From assembly GCF_007097485.1 (NCBI RefSeq), contig NZ_VKDE01000022.1, positions 1 to 64,000 of the forward strand: a stretch of 64,000 bases of DNA, written 5' to 3'. Origin of the DNA: Carboxylicivirga sp. M1479. Its GTDB lineage: Bacteria; Bacteroidota; Bacteroidia; Bacteroidales; Marinilabiliaceae. Below, one piece after another: positions 1 to 8,445 of this stretch (position 1 is the first letter of the stretch; the number at the start of each line of letters is the position of its first letter). Below the pieces are notes generated by a model. The model was not told where the DNA came from. It saw nothing but the letters and a program-made list of their open reading frames with translations, and made no database searches. The translations under genes and the position numbers were made by a program.

Positions 1-629
1 TGTTTTTCTATAAAGGCCATCGCTTTCTCGTGAATAGGGATTGGAGCATAAGTCCCTTTTTTATCACCGGCATTATTGTCAAGGATTTCTTTTTCATTAT
101 TGTTGTACAAATGCCATGGATAATAACTATGTGCATTACGCTGACAGTTATAGCCATAAAACTCATCAAATCCCTTTGCAATAGGGTCTCCCGATGAATT
201 AGGATAACCAAGCCCCCATTTCCCAAAAGCACCAGTAGCATAACCGTTTTGTTTGAACAATTCAGCAATGGTAAAATCTTCAGTTCTCAAAGGATGCTGG
301 CCTTCGTTACTATGTCCCTTATTACCCCTGATATAAGTATGCCCGGTGTGCTGCCCAGTCATTAGGGCAGAGCGTGAAGGGGCACATACGGTACTACCAG
401 AATAGTGCTGTGTAAATTTGATTCCTTTGGCAGCCAATTTATCTATATTAGGTGTTGTAAATTTGGTTTGCCCGTAGCAACTCAGGTCGGCATAACCCAG
501 ATCATCTGCCAGGATATAGATGACATTTGGTTTACTATTCTCTCGCACTTTCTTAACATTGCATGCACTCAACAAAGAGAGTAATAGTAGCATCAAAGAC
601 ATCGGCTTTATAAATGATATAGTCTTCAT
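1..629 (-). CDS. S1-family sulfatase lipoprotein (C-terminus beyond window)
   Basis: Partial gene; the window holds the first 209 codons or so. The start ATG at 629 gives a signal peptide with lipobox LSAC (Cys23), so the enzyme is probably an exported, membrane-anchored lipoprotein. It then shows the alkaline-phosphatase-fold metal aspartates (ADDLGY, Asp42/Asp43) and the sulfatase signature C-A-P-S-R (Cys82 to Arg86), where Cys is converted to formylglycine. The GKWGLG motif follows. This matches the arylsulfatase A (SulfAtlas S1) family, which removes sulfate esters from glycans. It follows two other sulfatases on the same strand, only 9 bases after the stop of the preceding one, so it is probably cotranscribed. 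Substrate cannot be read from the sequence. Confidence 0.93.
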   Translation of the reverse strand, partial: MKTISFIKPMSLMLLLLSLLSACNVKKVRENSKPNVIYILADDLGYADLSCYGQTKFTTPNIDKLAAKGIKFTQHYSGSTVCAPSRSALMTGQHTGHTYIRGNKGHSNEGQHPLRTEDFTIAELFKQNGYATGAFGKWGLGYPNSSGDPIAKGFDEFYGYNCQRNAHSYYPWHLYNNNEKEILDNNAGDKKGTYAPIPIHEKAMAFIEK

Positions 630-638
630 TATAGTAAA

Positions 639-2099
639 TTAATTAGATTGATATTTCGGATTCAATTCTGTTGGCACGGGCGCATTTGTTTCTTCACGCC
701 ACTTTTCGAGCATGCCTAATAATTCATCTGCTTTTTCCGGATTGGATTGAGCCAGGTTGTTTTGCTCACTCAAATCTTCTTTCAGATTATACAATTCAAT
801 GTCGTTATTCTCAAAATACTGAATGAGCTTCCAATCTCCATAACGAATGGCAGAGCCAGGACGGGTGCGGAATAAAGGGTCGAAAGTAGTGGTATCGTTT
901 TTCACATATGCCGCGAGGTAAATTGGAAAATGCCAATAAAGCGGCCGGCTATCCATTTCTGATTGATTAGTCAGTAACGGTAGAATTGATTGGCCATCCA
1001 ACACTTTACCAACTGGTTTTGATACACCTGCAACTTCAAGTATGGTTGGGTAAAAATCCAGATTGCTTATTGGTGTTTCAGACTTAGTACCTGCCGGAAT
1101 ATTACCCTTCCAATACGCAAACATAGGTTCTCGTATTCCACCTTCGTAATACGCCCCTTTACCTGAACGCAAAGGCCATTGTTTGGTGAATTTGTAGTGT
1201 CCTCCATTGTCGGAAATAAACAGGATAAAGGTATTTTCAAGTTGTCCGGATTCCTTCAGCCTGGCAATCATTCTTCCAATTTGTGTATCCAGATTCTCAA
1301 CCATGGTAGCATATTTGGCATTATTCTGCCCATTCCATTCAGGCTTGTTTTCGTATTTAGCCAGTAGCTCTTTATAAGGTTGAATAGGGGCATGTACCGC
1401 ATAGGGTGAATAGTAAAGGAAAAACGCTTGGTCTTTAACGGAGTTAAGAAAATCCAGTGTTTTATCCATTATAAGGTTAGTAAGGTAATAATCATCGCTT
1501 GGCGCCGTTAATGAAGGTACCCGTTTATATGGAGGATAGTAGCTGCCGGGATTACCGGAATGGTTGCCTCCAATATTTACATCAAAACCTTTTGTGGTCG
1601 GATCATCGTTCAAGTGCCATTTCCCTGCATGACAGGTAACATATCCTGCTTCCTTTAAAACTTCGGGTATGAGAATATTGTCTACAGGAATATAATCATT
1701 GTTTTTTGTAGGAACTAATTTACGAGTGGAGCTCTTCCCTCTGGCTGAAGGAGATACCGTATAAATTCCATGACGCTGCGGCCATTGTCCGCTCATCATA
1801 TTGGCACGGCTTGGCGCACAATTCGAAGCTGAGGCATAGGCATTGGTGAAGATCATACCTTCTGCAGCTAAGGCATCCAGGTTGGGGGTTTCGTAATACT
1901 CAGAGCCCATAAAACCGACATCACGCCATCCCATATCATCAATATTAATAAGGAGTATATTTGGTCGAATCTCTTCTGTATTATTTTCAGCATTTTTTAT
2001 TTCAGCACTATATATTTTGGCTTTATTACTGCACGAAAACAGCATAAGACAAATAAACGTAAGTGATAAACTTTGAATACAACTCTTTGCTTGTATCAT
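639..2099 (-). CDS. S1-family sulfatase lipoprotein
   Basis: 486 residues. The signal peptide ends in lipobox LFSC (Cys23), predicting a surface or periplasmic lipoprotein. Catalytic features are visible in order: metal site NIDDMGW (Asp54, Asp55), formylglycine motif NCAPSR (Cys94, Arg98), GKWH (Lys160, His162), His236, and the second metal site SDNGG (Asp297, Asn298) followed by a conserved Lys in the GKGAYYEGG segment. Length is typical of an S1 arylsulfatase or iduronate-sulfatase-like enzyme. The stop lies 9 bases before the next sulfatase's ATG, so the two form an operon. A nested dyad lies upstream at 2172-2229. Role inferred: desulfation of the locus's polysaccharide substrate. Confidence 0.94.
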   Translation of the reverse strand: MIQAKSCIQSLSLTFICLMLFSCSNKAKIYSAEIKNAENNTEEIRPNILLINIDDMGWRDVGFMGSEYYETPNLDALAAEGMIFTNAYASASNCAPSRANMMSGQWPQRHGIYTVSPSARGKSSTRKLVPTKNNDYIPVDNILIPEVLKEAGYVTCHAGKWHLNDDPTTKGFDVNIGGNHSGNPGSYYPPYKRVPSLTAPSDDYYLTNLIMDKTLDFLNSVKDQAFFLYYSPYAVHAPIQPYKELLAKYENKPEWNGQNNAKYATMVENLDTQIGRMIARLKESGQLENTFILFISDNGGHYKFTKQWPLRSGKGAYYEGGIREPMFAYWKGNIPAGTKSETPISNLDFYPTILEVAGVSKPVGKVLDGQSILPLLTNQSEMDSRPLYWHFPIYLAAYVKNDTTTFDPLFRTRPGSAIRYGDWKLIQYFENNDIELYNLKEDLSEQNNLAQSNPEKADELLGMLEKWREETNAPVPTELNPKYQSN

Positions 2100-2171
2100 C
2101 TTTATTTTTTTTTAAAAATATTGAATATTATATTACTCTTTCTGCCAGACAGACTTTTAATACCGTTTACT

Positions 2172-2229
2172 CATCAAAATACGCCTTTAGTGCATTCCAT
2201 TTTTAAAGGCACGTTGATGATGTTATGGC
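2172..2229 (-). terminator. Nested dyad between two sulfatase genes
   Basis: CATCAA (2172-2177) pairs with TTGATG (2224-2229) and GCCTTTA (2183-2189) pairs with TAAAGGC (2214-2220), giving a two-part stem. It lies in the gap after the 800-codon sulfatase frame. No strong T-run follows on the minus strand, so it may be an RNA processing or stability hairpin rather than a full terminator. Confidence 0.45.
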
Positions 2230-2320
2230 ATTATATTGGCGCATTATGAAATACAAATGGTATAACCTTTCATAATAATCCATTTAAAGGAAAGGATAGC
2301 AAGTAACCATCATTAACAAT

Positions 2321-4645
2321 TTAAGCCTTAATAAACTGTTTCTCAAATATCTCTCCTTTAGTATGTGCTATTATTTTGCATACATAAACTCCAGATTTAA
2401 GGGGCTTAACCGAGATGCTAAGCTCCTTACTTCCTGCTAATTCGGCTCTATCATCACTATAGACTATATGCCCTGTAATATCATAAACAATTACTTCATA
2501 CCTCCCTGAAAAACTATTATTTAGGCTAATATTTAGCATATCACCAGCAGGCAATGGATAAAGATTTATCATTTTCGAAGCTTCTGACATCGGATTACTA
2601 GAGGTCAGTTTTTCAAAAAAAAAAGAAATTGGATTTTTAGTCATCTCTGGCCCGCTCATAAACAGTTCAATTAACGGAGTTTTGAGCTCATTTTGCTGAT
2701 AAAAAATTCGAACAGGGTGATATCCTGCTTTTAAGTTAACAACGCTTGATATTTCATTCTCTGAGAAATGAAAATCATTATCTAACAAGTGTATATCATG
2801 CAGCATAATATGACAATTGGAAGCTGAATTGAGATAAAAGGTATAGGTACCATCCCGAGGCACATTTACATAAGCATTGCAATAATAACCTACTTCTGAA
2901 TCCTGTTCATCACTATTTATATCTTCCAGACTTTCGCAAATAACACTTTCGATAGGAGATAAATACTCAAAGTTAGGCACCCAAGCGTACTTTCCACTGT
3001 AAGTAGATTTGAGAAGGCCCCTTTTAACATTTTCTAGCTCTACTGCTGGAATTAATTCTTTATCGTATGGTCGATTAACAACTTCTGCTTTTCGTACCTG
3101 CAACACTTTATCTAGCATTTGTTGCTGCAGCACAGGCATACTAGAGGCAAGGTCATTTTCCTCACGTTCATCTTCAACTACATTATATATTTCAAAAGGG
3201 GTGCTATGATTTTGTACGTTGTAACGCACACCTTTGTAGTCTCCCATTCTTATCACCTGCATCTGTCCTCGTTTCCTTCCTCGTTTCGATAGTTCAAAAT
3301 CTGAATATTTAGGTGTTGCACCGGCTGCCGTGTATTCGTGATAGGTATACCCTTTATCAACTTGCTTGTCATTTTCCTGTTTTAAGGATGGCATCAAAGA
3401 AACGCCATCGGTATAGGCTGGAACAGTTGTATTTGCCAGTTCACAAAAAGTAGCTAACCAGTCCCACTGTCCCGATGGAAAATCAACTTCAATTCCTGCA
3501 GGGATAACACCAGGGTAGTAACAAATGGTTGGCACCCTTATACCACCTTCCCACATATCGCGCTTAATACCGTTAAAATTACCATAGGACTGAAAAGATT
3601 GAGCTTTTTGTCCACCGGAGCTATGTGGTCCATTATCTGATGAGAAGACAATCATTGTTTGCTCATCGATGTTTAAGTCTTTTAATAGTTGTAATAAATC
3701 AGCCACGGCATTATCAACCCGTCGAATCATAGTGGCATGTTTCTTTTCATTTACCGTCCAATTTTTTGAAGCATAATCAGGATGAATGAATGAATCCTTG
3801 GTTCCAGAGGCGGTATTTACATAGGGAGTAGGCGAGTTGGCATTGGTCCATTGAAGCCCTCCGTTTAATCCGCCACCAGCTGGATAAGCCTGCGTAGGCA
3901 CTTGTAAAGCTGAGTGTGGCACATCGTATGCCAAGTATAAAAAGAAAGGTTGCTCAGGATTGTTTGAGCGATGCTCGCTTATCCATTGTTTAGATTTTGC
4001 AGCAAAAGCGTCGGTGGTATAACAAAGTTCAGTATTGTCCATCAACATGTTATAACCATCGGTAAAATAGCAATACTTTTTAGTATTCGTAGGTTCAGGG
4101 TAATGAAGGTGCCCTTGGTTATGGTATAAAAAGCCAAAGAATTGATCAAAGCCTCTTTTCATAGGGTGAGCTTCTAAGCTCGCTGGATCGGGATAAGGAT
4201 CTATACTTAAATTACGCTTCCCTGCCAGTCCTGATTTACCAATATGCATGGTTTTATATCCGGCTTTTGAAAGCACCTGAGCCACATTTAAACCATTGCT
4301 TAATGGCATATCAAATTGGTTGTCGCGTATACTGGCATGCCCTTGATGCAGCCCTTCTAAAAGCGATGAACGGGCCGGTGCACATACTGGTGCAGCAGTG
4401 TAGTGATGTGTTAACATAGCCCCTTCATTGGCTAACAAATCCATTTGTGGGCTTAGCATTTTTTTAGCACCTGTTTGCTGATTCTGCCAAAAGTTTCCAA
4501 GATCTCCGTAACCTAGGTCATCGAGATAGATGTAAATGATATTTGGTTCATTATTAGTATTTAGATGTGCCTTTTTAAACCATTGAGCCTGTAGCACCAT
4601 ACCGATGTTAAAGCACACCAATAAGATCGAAATCTTTATTTTCAT
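2321..4645 (-). CDS. Secreted S1 sulfatase with type IX secretion sorting tail
   Basis: About 774 residues from the ATG at 4645, chosen because it starts a clean signal peptide (MKIKISILLVCFNIGMVLQAQ). The frame stays open 26 codons further upstream, to 4723. Metal Asp pair YLDDLGYGDLG (Asp42/43), formylglycine motif C-A-P-A-R (Cys88), GKSGLAG, HSALQVP and SSDNGPH give a complete S1 sulfatase core to roughly residue 540. A beta-rich region with PA14-like character follows (about 560-690). The last 75 residues are a Por-type sorting domain (NLYPLPAGDMLNI near its start, SGVYVCKI near its end), so this enzyme should be exported by the type IX system, unlike its two lipoprotein neighbours. Confidence 0.93.
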   Translation of the reverse strand: MKIKISILLVCFNIGMVLQAQWFKKAHLNTNNEPNIIYIYLDDLGYGDLGNFWQNQQTGAKKMLSPQMDLLANEGAMLTHHYTAAPVCAPARSSLLEGLHQGHASIRDNQFDMPLSNGLNVAQVLSKAGYKTMHIGKSGLAGKRNLSIDPYPDPASLEAHPMKRGFDQFFGFLYHNQGHLHYPEPTNTKKYCYFTDGYNMLMDNTELCYTTDAFAAKSKQWISEHRSNNPEQPFFLYLAYDVPHSALQVPTQAYPAGGGLNGGLQWTNANSPTPYVNTASGTKDSFIHPDYASKNWTVNEKKHATMIRRVDNAVADLLQLLKDLNIDEQTMIVFSSDNGPHSSGGQKAQSFQSYGNFNGIKRDMWEGGIRVPTICYYPGVIPAGIEVDFPSGQWDWLATFCELANTTVPAYTDGVSLMPSLKQENDKQVDKGYTYHEYTAAGATPKYSDFELSKRGRKRGQMQVIRMGDYKGVRYNVQNHSTPFEIYNVVEDEREENDLASSMPVLQQQMLDKVLQVRKAEVVNRPYDKELIPAVELENVKRGLLKSTYSGKYAWVPNFEYLSPIESVICESLEDINSDEQDSEVGYYCNAYVNVPRDGTYTFYLNSASNCHIMLHDIHLLDNDFHFSENEISSVVNLKAGYHPVRIFYQQNELKTPLIELFMSGPEMTKNPISFFFEKLTSSNPMSEASKMINLYPLPAGDMLNISLNNSFSGRYEVIVYDITGHIVYSDDRAELAGSKELSISVKPLKSGVYVCKIIAHTKGEIFEKQFIKA

Positions 4646-5080
4646 ACTTGTTTTTTTTGGAATTAATCTTAAAAAATTCTTTTCTAACACTTTTATCGAC
4701 TTATCAGGCCTATCGCATCTCAATAGTGCGTATTTAGCTTAGCAAATGGTTAATTTCAAAGAAGCAACTGTAAATACCTTGTATTCTACCTAATATCTGA
4801 ATGCATAGATCTGCCCAAAAATCTATGCATCCAAATTATTATCAAAGATATAATGTAAAACAGGATCTTGTGCATTAACATCAAGTAGTGATACGGTAAC
4901 CACTACCAACAACATTACTTTTAAACATGTAATTTTTTTTCATAATATTTAATTTTTAAGTTTCTATTAATAGCACGTTCAACACATTGGGTCTTGCTTG
5001 AACAAACAGATTATCTTATATTCAATCAACATATTTGTTTAAATAAGTTGGTTCATTGTATATACTTCATCAAATATCTA
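4646..5080. other. Intergenic region with a 10-bp hairpin
   Basis: About 435 bases without a convincing gene. It contains a perfect hairpin at 4801-4830 (ATGCATAGAT, 10-nt loop, ATCTATGCAT). The rest is AT-rich, and I recognise no promoter with confidence. It separates the metallopeptidase gene from the T9SS sulfatase, so the hairpin may end or process the upstream transcript. Confidence 0.5.
4801..4830 (-). terminator. Perfect 10-bp hairpin downstream of the metallopeptidase gene
   Basis: Arms 4801-4810 and 4821-4830 are exact reverse complements. There is no U-run, so factor-independent termination is uncertain and mRNA end protection is equally possible. Confidence 0.4.
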
Positions 5081-6778
5081 CTAAAAGACATCAACTTCAC
5101 ACACAGTAAGGTTTTCGGCACCAGTGAGTGCATCAGTCCATATCTGGTCAACTATAATTTTAAAGTATTGAGCCGACACACTATTGGCAAATGAAAGACT
5201 TAGCTCTTTAGCAGCGGCTAAGGACTCGGTCTGATAATTACCCTGCTCAGTCCAGGTAACATTATCATTGCTTGTTTGAATGATAATATGCTTGGGTCTA
5301 AATTGCTTACCATCTTTATTGCTAAATAAATAAACACCGTTCATCTCCATAACCGTGCCCATATTCACTGTAATTTCATGAGGGCCATGTTCCGCAATAT
5401 TATAAGGCCAATTAGAATGCCAGTAGCTTCCGAAAAATCCATCTAGTAATAAATGGGCTTTTTCTTCGTCATTGGAGTGTGAATTACATTGAGCTGTCCA
5501 GGCAGAACGGTCTGATAAATTATAATAATTCGCATTATAATTATAAATGATATCATCATTTGGAATCATCGAAGCAATATCAGTGGTATAAGAATGCTTG
5601 GCAATCACTTTTTTAATACCATTTTCAAATATTACGTTTAAACTTATTTCACATTCATCTTTATTTATAGTCTGATATCCATTAAACAAATCTTCGTATG
5701 GAACTACAAATTCAACATTATACACTCCATGCTCAGAAAGTGTAGGTATTACCGTATAAGTAATTTCGTCGTAATTATCGTTTGGAGGTGAAGCACTTTC
5801 ATTAACAAAGTCGAATCCAATATATACATTAGTAACTTTGGTATCCGCTATAAAGGAGGCATCAAACAGAATGCTATTATTGGCTAAATCTTTATCAATA
5901 TTTATTTCATTTTTCTGCACCGCAGGTTGATCTCCATAGTAAATGATACCATTATCAGTTTTGTTAAAAACTGAATTGACATTTAAGATGGCACAACTAC
6001 TTTTTGTTAAGTATACATTTTGTGGATTATTTTTAAAGGTTTGATTTCCATTGCCCATTAAGTTAGACATCGGCTTATCGGAAGCTTTATTCTTTACGTG
6101 TGGCAAATTTAATCCATGCCCTAATTCATGCATTATCCCACCTAATTTTTCATTATACAACAGATCTAAGCCATCTAACACCTCCCCACTCGGAACTACC
6201 TCAAAATTGTCGGGTGTTGTAGCCTGACACCATTTACCCAAACCAGCAAAACCTACGCCACTACCTCCAAGACCTAATATTATAGTATGCTCACTAAGCT
6301 CCATACCTTGGTTCGCATCAAAATAACCCTTTACTATTTTGTTAATATCAGACATTTTAAGGGCCTTGTAAAACTCACTTGTTTCAGGTGCATCAAACAC
6401 ATGTACTTTAACTGTTCCATATTGATTAGTTAATAAACCAAATGTTTTTGAACCAAAACCCTGCATTTCCATTTGTTTGGCGTACCAGACTTGTATAAAT
6501 GAAAACATGTCAGATATATCACCTAGTATTTCATCATTAACAGGGTAATCTTGTGGTTTGAAATAAACAACATTTAAAGCTTGTTGGTCTTGCGGGCTAA
6601 TTGACCAAACATCATCTTCCTTCACTGGAGGAGGAGGTTCATTTTCAATATCTAAATTCGCATCTTCCGAACATGAATTCAAAATAACAATTAATACCAA
6701 ACCAAAAACAGATAGTAAATGTATGGGCTTACTGTTCAATTTTAGTCTTTGATTAACAAAGGAATATATTCTTTTCAT
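5081..6778 (-). CDS. Zinc metallopeptidase lipoprotein with C-terminal F5/8 type C domain
   Basis: 565 residues. The signal peptide ends in a lipobox (LNSCSEDAN, Cys36) followed by an acidic/proline linker, typical of a surface-exposed lipoprotein. The zincin motif HELGHGLNLPH (HExxHxxxxxH, around residues 220-230) and a downstream NLMGNG Met-turn candidate indicate a metzincin-like peptidase. The last 150 residues resemble a discoidin/F5/8C carbohydrate-binding module (SYWHSNWPY, MNGVYLFSNKDG, PKHIIIQTSNDNVTW). It lies between the LamG lipoprotein and the sulfatases on the same strand, so it probably acts on a glycoprotein or protein associated with the sulfated glycan. I cannot assign a MEROPS family; M6, M60 or a DUF family are possible. 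Confidence 0.8.
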   Translation of the reverse strand: MKRIYSFVNQRLKLNSKPIHLLSVFGLVLIVILNSCSEDANLDIENEPPPPVKEDDVWSISPQDQQALNVVYFKPQDYPVNDEILGDISDMFSFIQVWYAKQMEMQGFGSKTFGLLTNQYGTVKVHVFDAPETSEFYKALKMSDINKIVKGYFDANQGMELSEHTIILGLGGSGVGFAGLGKWCQATTPDNFEVVPSGEVLDGLDLLYNEKLGGIMHELGHGLNLPHVKNKASDKPMSNLMGNGNQTFKNNPQNVYLTKSSCAILNVNSVFNKTDNGIIYYGDQPAVQKNEINIDKDLANNSILFDASFIADTKVTNVYIGFDFVNESASPPNDNYDEITYTVIPTLSEHGVYNVEFVVPYEDLFNGYQTINKDECEISLNVIFENGIKKVIAKHSYTTDIASMIPNDDIIYNYNANYYNLSDRSAWTAQCNSHSNDEEKAHLLLDGFFGSYWHSNWPYNIAEHGPHEITVNMGTVMEMNGVYLFSNKDGKQFRPKHIIIQTSNDNVTWTEQGNYQTESLAAAKELSLSFANSVSAQYFKIIVDQIWTDALTGAENLTVCEVDVF

Positions 6779-6883
6779 TTTTTTAAAAGTCTTTCAATCT
6801 TATAAATATATAAGCAACAAGTGTCACCTAATACGTAATAGTTTTCATTAATCTTCGGTGAGATTTAAAAAGCCAAAACCAAC

Positions 6884-6918
6884 TGTGTTCATATGGCATT
6901 AACTTCCATATGAACACA
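6884..6918 (-). terminator. Perfect 13-bp hairpin downstream of the LamG gene
   Basis: TGTGTTCATATGG (6884-6896) pairs exactly with CCATATGAACACA (6906-6918) around a 9-nt loop. On the minus strand it is followed by a GTTGGTTTTGG tract. It is a likely terminator or processing hairpin separating the susCD-LamG unit from the peptidase gene. Confidence 0.55.
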
Positions 6919-7043
6919 CATTGCTGGTTTCAACCAACCATACCATAACCGCAATTGTTATGAAGAATGATTACTTTTATTTCTAAAATAATATTCACTT
7001 CTGGCTGTATCATCGTTACTAGCTAAGTTCAATAAAAATATGT

Positions 7044-8372
7044 CTATTGCCCCGCAGTACTTTGCATTACTTCTAATAATTGCTGCTCGGTCAATGCAAA
7101 ATCATAAACACGCACGTCATCTATGCCTCCATCATTGATAAATGTGCCATGGAATAAATCACCACCTTTCCATTGTCCCCCGATTAGTGTATTTTCAGGA
7201 TTTGAATTATTAACAGTGTTAATGACAATGGTTTCATCTGTGCCTCTTTCACCTACAAGACTATTGCTATTACCAACATATAAAACAGAACCTGACAAAT
7301 AATCTGTTCCATCATGTGTAACGGCTACAAATGTCCATACACCAGGTATTAGAGGGTCGGTAAACGTACTTCCAACTCCTTGTATAGAAATCGTTAATTG
7401 ATTTGTTTTAGAAATTACCAGATTATATCTTTTACCATTTGCTTCTGTACCCTTTGGTCTGGAACCAAAACCTACTATTGGTCTTACGATAGACGTGTTA
7501 TTAGAAATTTTAACCCAAGCTGTAATCGTACGTTCTGAATTACCAGTAATACCACCCCAAGTACTTGTCAAATGGTTTGCCGGATTAATAGTTCCTTCAT
7601 AAGCAGAGCCCGAACCATGACTTATATAAGTTGCTGTACCTCCGGAAGCAACACTCAAATTACCTGCAATACCAACAGTCCCATCATTGATTAAGCTATT
7701 CTCAAAATTATAATGCAATACAGGCAATATTTGCTTCACAATTGGCACCTCGACACGAGCATTAATACTACGGTAATCTGAACGATCACCATTTAGATAC
7801 ACAGTTGTTAATTTAAAGTTGTAAAGGCCTGATAGCTCAATATCCTGATAAAGAATACCTGTCTGATCGTTTGAGATGTTAGTTGTGCCTAAATCACTTT
7901 TACACTCAATGTAATCAACTCCTTCTCTATCAGATAATGTATATTTAATTTCAATGTGTTTATTATCGATTACCACAGCCTCTAAGTTAGTAACTACGTT
8001 CGGCACAAACTCTCCAGCGGTAGAACTAAGCATAATGGCCTCCGATTTAACACCGTTGGTGTACACAGTTGACAAATAAAAAGTATATTCTAAGGCAGGA
8101 TCCAAAAACTCATAACGTTTAGTAGTTGAGTTAACTGAAATATTATGTGTACCTAAATCGCTGGTACATTCGATATAATCAACTTCTTCTGTTGTTGATA
8201 AAGCATATTGAATTTCGATGCTATTGGGTCCTTTAACAGTCACAGCATTGTCCACTACATTGGCTCTATCGCCATCTATCAAAACCTCTTCAGGAATTTG
8301 GTATTCTGTACATGAAAACAGAACAACTAAACCCATTATCAAGAGGCCTATGTTTAAACTTATTTTTCTCAT
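7044..8372 (-). CDS. LamG/concanavalin-like domain lipoprotein of the glycan locus
   Basis: About 442 residues from the ATG at 8372; an alternative ATG at 8402 adds ten residues. The signal peptide has lipobox LFSC. Two tandem beta-sandwich repeats of about 85 residues follow, each containing the phrase VDYIEC.SDLGT, resembling fibronectin-like/DUF4998 modules. The C-terminal 210 residues look like a LamG-type laminin/concanavalin fold (ENSLINDGTVG, RTITAWVKIS, GVWTFVAVTHDG, IDDVRVYDFALTEQQ). This is a common architecture for surface glycan-binding proteins encoded after susD genes, occupying a SusE/SusF-like position. It begins 73 bases after susD2. Ligand unknown. Confidence 0.82.
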   Translation of the reverse strand: MRKISLNIGLLIMGLVVLFSCTEYQIPEEVLIDGDRANVVDNAVTVKGPNSIEIQYALSTTEEVDYIECTSDLGTHNISVNSTTKRYEFLDPALEYTFYLSTVYTNGVKSEAIMLSSTAGEFVPNVVTNLEAVVIDNKHIEIKYTLSDREGVDYIECKSDLGTTNISNDQTGILYQDIELSGLYNFKLTTVYLNGDRSDYRSINARVEVPIVKQILPVLHYNFENSLINDGTVGIAGNLSVASGGTATYISHGSGSAYEGTINPANHLTSTWGGITGNSERTITAWVKISNNTSIVRPIVGFGSRPKGTEANGKRYNLVISKTNQLTISIQGVGSTFTDPLIPGVWTFVAVTHDGTDYLSGSVLYVGNSNSLVGERGTDETIVINTVNNSNPENTLIGGQWKGGDLFHGTFINDGGIDDVRVYDFALTEQQLLEVMQSTAGQ

Positions 8373-8445
8373 ACTTTTAATTTTAAATAGCGTTTCTTTC
8401 ATCGCGGATCTTCATTCAATCCGCAATAAATCGGAACTTACTTGT

